A stretch of 11,729 nt of DNA from an uncultured Clostridia bacterium (GTDB lineage Bacteria; Bacillota; Clostridia; Oscillospirales; Butyricicoccaceae), in contig CANUCM010000170.1 of NCBI GenBank assembly GCA_947856675.1, forward strand, positions 1 through 11,729, written 5' to 3'. The notes beneath the pieces were generated by a model. It was given only the letters and a program-made list of their open reading frames with translations. It was not told the origin of the DNA and searched no databases. Of this stretch, positions 7,136-11,729 are shown piece by piece. A program made the position numbers and the translations under genes. Numbering within the stretch: the first letter of the stretch is position 1; each line of letters starts with the position of its first letter.

Positions 7136-8281
7136 CTACTCCTCTCCGCGCCGGGCCGGATCAAAGGCATCCCGCAAGCCGTTTGCAAACATGTTGAAGG
7201 CTATCATGAGCGCCGAAATCAAAACCGCCGGGAAGAAGGTCTGATACGGCAGCTGCAGAAGGGTTTTCTGCGCATCGGACAAAAGCACGCCGATGGACAC
7301 AAGCGGCGCCTTGATGCCCAGGCCGATGTACGCCAGGAAGGATTCGGAAAAAATCGCGCTGGGAATGGATATCATCGCAGTCGTGATAATAGGGCCGATG
7401 GAGTTTGGAAGAATATGCCGGAAAATCAGCGTTGCATCACGCACTCCCAGTGTCCGCGCCGCCAGCACATACTCTCTGCCCTTAAACCGGTAAAACTGTG
7501 CGCGAATAAGCTGCGCTGCCGAAATCCAACCCTGTATTACAAGCGCAAGCACGACCGACAGCATGCCTGTACCGAAAAACAAAATAAACATGGTTACAAT
7601 GGCAATATTGGGCACAGAGCCTATGACTTCTGCAATACGCATCATAACCATATCGACTTTTCCGCCATAGTACCCTGCAATGGCGCCGTACACAACGCCT
7701 ATCAGTATATTGATGAGCACCGACAAAAACGCAATGACCAGCGAAATCCGCGCGCCGACAAACAGCCGGGTAAACAAATCCCGCCCCAAATAATCAGTGC
7801 CCATCCAAAAATACTGATCCTCGGCGCCAATCATCATATAGTAGTTGACCTTGACGTCCGCCACTTCTACACCGTTGATGGTTTTTCGGTTGGTGACCTC
7901 CAAAACAGAGCCTTCGGGGTATTTTTCCGTGTCATTCAGGTCACTGGTGCGCCGGTTTGTCAAAACACGCCCGCCGTCGGCAATTCCCAGCTTTTCAAGC
8001 CCGGGAATCCTAGGGGGAAGGTTTACCCAATCGGGCTGCTGATCGTTAAAGCCATGCTCGTTGAACCCCGGAGCAAAAATCGCAAGAAACCCTATCAAAA
8101 GAATGACGCCCAGGGATATCACAGAGGCCCTGTTCTTTTTCAAGCGCAGAAACGCGTCTTTAAAAAAGCCTACCGGTTTGGTATGAAACGGGTTTGCCGA
8201 AAGTGATTCTCCGCCTGCCGGCTCAAACAGGCTTTGAGGCAAATCAAGAAGCTCCTGCGGGAGATTATGGATATCTATCAC
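7136..8281 (-). CDS. oppC: Opp-type ABC importer permease (OppC-like) with enlarged extracellular loop
   Basis: A 381-residue inner-membrane permease. A cytoplasmic N-terminus (about 1-52) leads to membrane segment 1 (about 53-71). The conserved GTDYLGRD-x7-GARIS (161-180) follows, then roughly five further segments. The ATPase-docking EAA loop is at about 270-293 (YVLAARTLGVRDATLIFRHI). The protein is some 70-80 residues longer than typical OppC (about 300), mostly because the stretch between segment 1 and GTDYLGRD is about 90 residues (72-160) of polar sequence facing outward. It could contact the lipoprotein or substrate. The start is GTG at 8281, forming a GTGA overlap with the oppB stop; no earlier or nearby later ATG competes. 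The ribosome site is weak (GGGGGCG), so translation probably depends on coupling to oppB. The end abuts oppD. Confidence 0.94.
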   Translation of the reverse strand: MIDIHNLPQELLDLPQSLFEPAGGESLSANPFHTKPVGFFKDAFLRLKKNRASVISLGVILLIGFLAIFAPGFNEHGFNDQQPDWVNLPPRIPGLEKLGIADGGRVLTNRRTSDLNDTEKYPEGSVLEVTNRKTINGVEVADVKVNYYMMIGAEDQYFWMGTDYLGRDLFTRLFVGARISLVIAFLSVLINILIGVVYGAIAGYYGGKVDMVMMRIAEVIGSVPNIAIVTMFILFFGTGMLSVVLALVIQGWISAAQLIRAQFYRFKGREYVLAARTLGVRDATLIFRHILPNSIGPIITTAMISIPSAIFSESFLAYIGLGIKAPLVSIGVLLSDAQKTLLQLPYQTFFPAVLISALMIAFNMFANGLRDAFDPARRGEE

Positions 8282-9234
8282 TTTTTCGCCCCCATTCTCA
8301 CTCTCGGATCGATAATGCCGTAAGAAATATCTACAATGAATATTGTGAGCAGCGAAATAATGGAATAAAAAATAAGTACCGCGATGGTCAGCGCATGATC
8401 GCGCGCGTTGATGGCGTCAATCATCAGGCCGCCCACGCCCGGGACCGAAAAAATTTTTTCAATCACCAGCGAACCGCCCAGAATGTTTGTAAACATGGGA
8501 ATGATGATGTTGGCAAGCGGCAGGCACGAGTTTCTGAAAGCATGCCTTACAATGGCCTGCACCCTGCTGAGCCCTTTGGTTCTCGCCAGAAGCATAAACT
8601 CGGAGTTGACTGTTTCTATCAGCTCGCCGCGCAGATATCGCGCAACCGTGGCAATGGGCCAGAAGCTGAGCGCCAAAACAGGAAGCACCAATGAGACGGC
8701 CTTCTCCATCGTCTGCGCCGTGGGAGAATAGATAATGGGCAGCCAGCCCAGCTTAAATGCGACAAAATACTGCAAAAGTGAAGCAAACACAAAAGAAGGC
8801 AGTGAAATGCAGATGACCACGAGAAACGAAACCACATGGTCCGGCAGTTTATTTTTCTTCATCGCCGCCAAAGTTCCCGCGGCAATTCCGAGCGGAAGCG
8901 CCAGGATAAGCGACGCCAGGTTAATACACAGCGAAATAGGGATACGCCTTGTCAGGATTTTAAACACAGGAACGCTGGGCTCTATGGAAACCGATATGCC
9001 AAAATCGCCATCCAGCACAACGCCCTTGAGATAGTAATAATACTGCTTTATCAGGGGATCGTTTAAGTGCATTTTATCTTCGAGCGCCTCGATGACGCTC
9101 TGCGGCAGCTCTGGGTCTTCATAAACGCTTCCCGGCATCAGCCGTATGACAAAAAACGAAACCGTTACAATTAAAAAAAGCGTCAGGCACATTGCCGCAA
9201 AACGCCCTGCAACATACTTTCCGATAGCGAACAC
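8278..9234 (-). CDS. oppB: Opp-type ABC importer permease (OppB-like)
   Basis: A 318-residue inner-membrane permease that forms the channel with OppC. Membrane segment 1 (about 14-31) is followed by RLMPGSVYED. GDFGIS (76-81) precedes the channel core, the EAA loop lies at about 211-236 (SEFMLLARTKGLSRVQAIVRH), and the C-terminus has the family end VDISYGIIDPRVR (301-313). Length is normal (about 300-340). The start is GTG at 9234, with AGGA seven bases upstream. It is the first gene after the intercistronic hairpin and overlaps oppC by 4 bp. No separate promoter was recognised in the 83-bp gap after oppA, so it is most likely read from the oppA promoter. Confidence 0.94.
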   Translation of the reverse strand: MFAIGKYVAGRFAAMCLTLFLIVTVSFFVIRLMPGSVYEDPELPQSVIEALEDKMHLNDPLIKQYYYYLKGVVLDGDFGISVSIEPSVPVFKILTRRIPISLCINLASLILALPLGIAAGTLAAMKKNKLPDHVVSFLVVICISLPSFVFASLLQYFVAFKLGWLPIIYSPTAQTMEKAVSLVLPVLALSFWPIATVARYLRGELIETVNSEFMLLARTKGLSRVQAIVRHAFRNSCLPLANIIIPMFTNILGGSLVIEKIFSVPGVGGLMIDAINARDHALTIAVLIFYSIISLLTIFIVDISYGIIDPRVRMGAKK

Positions 9235-9256
9235 CTCGATTTCCTGTATGCGTTAT

Positions 9257-9291
9257 GGCACCATGGCCGGCCGAAAGCCGGCCATGGTGCC
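9257..9291 (-). promoter_or_regulatory. perfect 15-bp intercistronic hairpin between oppA and oppB
   Basis: GGCACCATGGCCGGC (9257-9271) and its exact complement GCCGGCCATGGTGCC (9277-9291) flank a 5-base loop. In the transcribed (minus) direction it lies 26 nt after the oppA stop and is followed by ATAACGC, not a U-run, so it is not a standard terminator. Such hairpins after a binding-protein gene commonly protect the upstream message from 3' decay and keep distal permease mRNA lower. That role is inferred here. Confidence 0.8.
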
Positions 9292-9317
9292 GTGAAGACA
9301 GCTCTTTTTTTGCCGAA

Positions 9318-11129
9318 TCAGGGAAGCTTGGTTGTATCCACATCCGCAAACATCACCCCGTAGCCCTGGCTGGGCAGGAAGTCATCCACCGGCAGCACAA
9401 TCCACTCGGCAAACAGGTTGTACCCTACCCACTCCACGGTCGGAAGGTTCATCACATCGTCCAGGAATTCTTTTTCAAGAGCCAGCAAAATCTCTTTTTT
9501 CTTTTCCGGGTCCAGACGGTACTCTGCGCTCTCCGCCTTGGCATACAGCGCATCATACTCGGGATTGTTGTAGTTTGAATACGTGTTATAGTCCTTGGTG
9601 TAGGGCCGGAAAATCAGATACGGATACAGCGCGGTAGCCGCATTGTTAAACAGGTGTCCGCCAATTTCGTACCCTGTCGGCTGTGTAGCCCACGCCTTCA
9701 TCGTTGCGGTCTTCTGCTGGTCGGGCATATTGACGATTTCAATTTCAAAGCGATCTTCTCCGAAAATTTTCTGCATGTCCTGCTGCATGTACTCGCCCAT
9801 CACCTTGAGAACGTCACCGGTGTCTTCAATCAGCATTTTCACCTTGATTTTGTCAAGCCCGGCGCGCTCCATGGCGCTGTCAAAATACTGTTTGGCAAGC
9901 TCGGGATCATACCCTCCGTTTTCCGGCACAAGCGCCTGTGCTTCGGGCAGATCGCGGTACAAAATGCCCTTGTCAGGATCCACATATGCCAGGTGGTGCA
10001 CATAGTACGGAGCAGGCTCCGCATACAAAAGCTGGCCAAACGTATTGCGGTCCATGGCGTAAAACAGCGCTTTTCTGAACTCCACATCCTGGAAAATAGG
10101 CTGGTCGGGGTTTACACGGTTGATTTCAAAGTGGAAAATGGATACGGTTTTTGACACGCGCAGCCGCGGGTCCTCCTTGTACTTGGGGTAGGTGTTCATA
10201 TCCAGTTCGATGTAGTCGATCTCCCCGTTTTCGAACATCTGCAGGCGGGTGCCCGAGTCAGGAACAATGCGATATATGACTTTGTCAAAGTATACGCGAT
10301 CGGCTATGGGCGAATCGGGGTTTTTGGTGTAGGTGCGCTCGGCTCCCTTGACCCAGTCGGTAAAGGTCCACGGTCCGCAGGAGACAAAGCTGTCAAGGTC
10401 GGTCCCGTATGTCGTGGCCGTGCGCGACTCGTTCATGCCCGCCTCATACAGGCCCTCGTGCACCGGCTTGGTAGCCCGCATGTTAAAATGGCGCATTACG
10501 TCGTCCGCGGAATACGAAACCGTAGTGATAATCTGCAGGGTGTAGTCGTCAACCTTTTTAATGCCCACGTCTTCCCAGGCCACAGCTTCCTGACCTTCTC
10601 CGGCCTGCATGGCATATTCAAACGCATTTTCAATTTCGATAAAATAATTTGCTATCATCGTTGCGCGGGAGTTGAGCAGCGCAGGGTCCAGGCCCATTTT
10701 CAGAGAATAGATAAACGTATCTGCATTGATGGGGTCGCCGTTGGACCACTTGACGTTTTCGCGCACTTTAATGTTCCACACGGTGCCCTCTTCGTCCTGC
10801 ATTTCAGGCTCGCTTTCGGCCAGCTCGGGCACGAGTTCAATGGACTTTCTGTCTTTAGCCGGCATTTCGCGGTACAGGTTTCCCGTGCAGTAATCGCTGA
10901 CAATGCCGTCGTAGTTAAGCGATGCCGTATGCGGGTTTAATGTGGAAGCGTCTACCGGCAGCGCTTCGCGCCAAACCTTTTCAGCCGTTTCCTGCTGACC
11001 GGGCTCTCCCCCCTGGGTCTGCCCCTGTCCGGGATCTTCATTTTGCTGGTCATCACTGCATGCGCCAAAGCTCAGCAGCATCAGTGCAGCAAGAGTCATC
11101 GCCGCTATCCGGTACCATAATTTTTTCAT
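9318..11129 (-). CDS. oppA: family 5 extracellular substrate-binding lipoprotein (OppA-like)
   Basis: A 603-residue lipoprotein that captures substrate outside the membrane and delivers it to OppBC. It has a KK-x3-R positive start, a hydrophobic core (about 8-22) and a lipobox-like FGAC with lipidated C24. A Gln/Gly/Glu-rich linker runs from about 25 to 50. The SBP_bac_5 signature region VWNIKVRENVKWSNGDPINA lies at about 117-136. Length is in the upper normal range (530-620). The ATG at 11129 is chosen because AGGAGG lies six bases upstream and the signal peptide then begins correctly; in-frame starts further out (11231-11252) lie in the leader or promoter. It is first in the importer operon, behind a TTGACA promoter with a LacI-type operator. 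Family 5 proteins bind peptides, nickel or oligosaccharides; the specificity cannot be read from sequence alone. The divergent glycosidase argues for a sugar. Confidence 0.94.
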   Translation of the reverse strand: MKKLWYRIAAMTLAALMLLSFGACSDDQQNEDPGQGQTQGGEPGQQETAEKVWREALPVDASTLNPHTASLNYDGIVSDYCTGNLYREMPAKDRKSIELVPELAESEPEMQDEEGTVWNIKVRENVKWSNGDPINADTFIYSLKMGLDPALLNSRATMIANYFIEIENAFEYAMQAGEGQEAVAWEDVGIKKVDDYTLQIITTVSYSADDVMRHFNMRATKPVHEGLYEAGMNESRTATTYGTDLDSFVSCGPWTFTDWVKGAERTYTKNPDSPIADRVYFDKVIYRIVPDSGTRLQMFENGEIDYIELDMNTYPKYKEDPRLRVSKTVSIFHFEINRVNPDQPIFQDVEFRKALFYAMDRNTFGQLLYAEPAPYYVHHLAYVDPDKGILYRDLPEAQALVPENGGYDPELAKQYFDSAMERAGLDKIKVKMLIEDTGDVLKVMGEYMQQDMQKIFGEDRFEIEIVNMPDQQKTATMKAWATQPTGYEIGGHLFNNAATALYPYLIFRPYTKDYNTYSNYNNPEYDALYAKAESAEYRLDPEKKKEILLALEKEFLDDVMNLPTVEWVGYNLFAEWIVLPVDDFLPSQGYGVMFADVDTTKLP

Positions 11130-11207
11130 AATGCTCCTCCTTCTCTTCATTGGCAGCAATTCGTTTTCAAATGCTGAGAAATGCGACGCGCAGGAACGCA
11201 TTGAAAA

Positions 11208-11225
11208 AATAAGTAAACGTTTTCT
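11208..11225. promoter_or_regulatory. LacI-family-type operator, oppA side
   Basis: AATAAGTAAACGTTTTCT, with palindromic core AAACGTTT (11215-11222) and a central CG, as in LacI/GalR-family operators. It is identical over 18 bp to 11553-11570. It begins six bases downstream of the proposed oppA -10, so a bound repressor would cover the start site. The regulator is not in the window. Confidence 0.72.
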
Positions 11226-11231
11226 ATTATC

Positions 11232-11260
11232 AGAGTACTGGAACGATTTCAAAATGTCAA
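11232..11260 (-). promoter_or_regulatory. putative oppABCDF promoter
   Basis: On the minus strand a perfect -35 TTGACA (11260-11255) is followed after 17 bp by a weak -10, TACTCT (11237-11232). An alternative is TTGAAA (11252-11247) with GATAAT (11231-11226) at a 15-bp spacing. Either places the start at or inside the operator at 11208-11225. The leader is roughly 90-95 nt. Confidence 0.6.
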
Positions 11261-11297
11261 CTCTTTTTCTGCCATTATGCTTCTAATTTTTTTCGTT

Positions 11298-11324
11298 GTT
11301 TTTTGTGATTTTTCAACAAAAAAC
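11298..11324. repeat. AT-rich inverted repeat in divergent region
   Basis: GTTTTTTGT (11298-11306) and its complement ACAAAAAAC (11316-11324) flank a 9-base loop. Allowing a one-base bulge, the pairing extends by TGA/TCA to leave a TTTT loop. It lies upstream of both promoters. It could be a protein site or bent DNA, or simple low-complexity sequence. Confidence 0.4.
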
Positions 11325-11517
11325 TTCTGGATTCTAAGTTAATTTAATGCGTTTTGCTTTTTATTTTTCTACCTCTTTCCCTGGTTGATATAATTTCCCC
11401 GAGCATCTTGCTTTCCTGTGGAATTTTCCCCATCCCGCAAAGACTTTTGGGCATTTTCTTCGTCAAATCATCTAAAACCATTCTATTTTTTTCTCTGGCG
11501 CATTATACATTTTTCTA

Positions 11518-11546
11518 TTGACGGCAAAATCCGCATGCGTTACAAT
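11518..11546 (+). promoter_or_regulatory. putative promoter of the GH172-like gene
   Basis: TTGACG (11518-11523) and TACAAT (11541-11546) are spaced by 17 bp, each one base from consensus. The start would fall near 11553, at the first bases of the second operator, leaving a leader of about 55 nt. Confidence 0.72.
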
Positions 11547-11552
11547 GTCGCT

Positions 11553-11570
11553 AATAAGTAAACGTTTTCT
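11553..11570. promoter_or_regulatory. LacI-family-type operator, GH172 side
   Basis: An 18-bp exact copy of the oppA-side operator, in the same orientation on the plus strand, with core AAACGTTT at 11560-11567. It sits six bases after the -10, at about +1 to +18, a classic repression position. The two core centres are 345 bp apart. Confidence 0.74.
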
Positions 11571-11607
11571 TTTTTCGAATGACACCATGTAAAGTGAGGT
11601 CATCCAT

Positions 11608-11729
11608 ATGAACCCTGTAAACACCGAAAATCTCGCGCTTTTGCGCGCGGCAAAAAGCCGCTGCATCTCTCCGGAAAACCCCACGGGTGAGCCGGGGCGC
11701 GGTGCCATGGCCGAACATGGCGTGTGTGA
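11608..11729 (+). CDS. N-terminus of a probable GH172 (DUF2961) glycoside hydrolase, truncated by window edge
   Basis: An ATG at 11608 opens a frame that stays open to the right edge (40 codons plus two bases). GTGAGGT lies seven bases upstream as ribosome site, and a promoter with operator precedes it. The visible stretch LLRAAKSRCISPENPTGEPG (11-30), followed by RGAMA, resembles the N-terminal region of DUF2961 proteins from Bacillota (roughly SISxENPTGExGxGGM). Members of this family, now GH172, act on fructofuranosides or arabinofuranosides, and some form difructose anhydrides. There is no signal peptide, so it would work in the cytoplasm on imported substrate, in keeping with the divergent importer. 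Only 40 residues can be judged; catalytic residues are outside the window. Confidence 0.65.
   Translation, partial: MNPVNTENLALLRAAKSRCISPENPTGEPGRGAMAEHGVC

Larger units (their letters stand above)
11130..11607. other. 478-bp AT-rich divergent control region
   Basis: There is no convincing gene here. The region is visibly richer in A and T than the flanking genes and lies between the divergent oppA and GH172-like starts. It holds the oppA leader (about 95 nt), two predicted outward promoters, two identical LacI-type operators and an AT-rich inverted repeat. Between about 11325 and 11517 nothing firm was recognised. An isolated TATAAT at 11389-11394 lacks a good -35. Confidence 0.75.

Noticed and set aside
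9257..9310. The oppA-oppB hairpin as an intrinsic terminator
   Set aside because: No U-run follows the stem in the direction of oppA transcription. On the other strand the T-run is about 13 bases away and no gene ends there.
11130..11252. Upstream in-frame extension of oppA (TTG at 11252, ATG at 11201 and 11150)
   Set aside because: These would place residues ahead of a normal lipoprotein signal peptide, lie in the predicted leader or promoter, and lack a ribosome site comparable to AGGAGG before 11129.
11389..11394. TATAAT as an extra plus-strand promoter in the divergent region
   Set aside because: No acceptable -35 is found 16-18 bp upstream, and the sequence around it is AT-rich, where such hexamers arise by chance.
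11691..11706. GGTGCCATGGCC in the GH172-like gene resembling an arm of the oppA-oppB hairpin
   Set aside because: The match is short and imperfect, centred on the palindrome CCATGG, and is explained by coding sequence.
11472..11708. A 78-codon minus-strand frame across the GH172 start and its promoter
   Set aside because: It overlaps the promoter, the operator and the first codons of the GH172-like gene, and its translation shows no family. The plus-strand start has a better ribosome site, promoter and family match.

Overview
The window looks like chromosome from a moderately GC-rich member of the Bacillota, class Clostridia (an Oscillospiraceae- or Christensenellaceae-like gut anaerobe would fit). 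This rests on AGGAGG-type ribosome binding sites, sigma-A type promoters, a lipoprotein substrate-binding protein, AmiE/AmiF-like Opp ATPases and a B. subtilis-type PncB. The genus cannot be fixed from the sequence. No tRNA, rRNA, CRISPR array, transposase or integrase was seen.

Left part (1-3532, minus strand): a tightly packed operon read right to left. It encodes threonine synthase (thrC), an ApgM-like metalloenzyme of the family proposed to act as an alternative homoserine kinase, and a HEPN-like plus Sel1-repeat protein that runs off the left edge. Both junctions are 4-bp ATGA overlaps. A promoter with a 17-bp spacer sits just upstream of thrC. Back to back with it, only 18 bp away, is the promoter of pncB (nicotinate phosphoribosyltransferase, plus strand, 3646-5088), the entry step of NAD salvage.

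Middle and right part (5138-11129, minus strand): a complete five-gene Opp-type ABC importer, in transcription order lipoprotein binding protein (oppA), permeases (oppB, oppC) and ATPases (oppD, oppF). It converges on pncB, and one bidirectional terminator at 5103-5139 serves both ends. The four distal genes overlap or abut. A perfect 15-bp hairpin separates oppA from oppB and probably sets unequal expression.

Right edge (11130-11729): an AT-rich divergent control region, then the first 40 codons of a plus-strand gene whose N-terminus resembles GH172 (DUF2961) glycosidases. An identical 18-bp sequence with the LacI-family core AAACGTTT lies just downstream of both the oppA promoter and the glycosidase promoter. 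This suggests one sugar-responsive repressor controls both. The importer annotated here as Opp may therefore carry an oligosaccharide, possibly a fructan- or arabinan-derived one, rather than a peptide. That link is the most interesting signal in the window.
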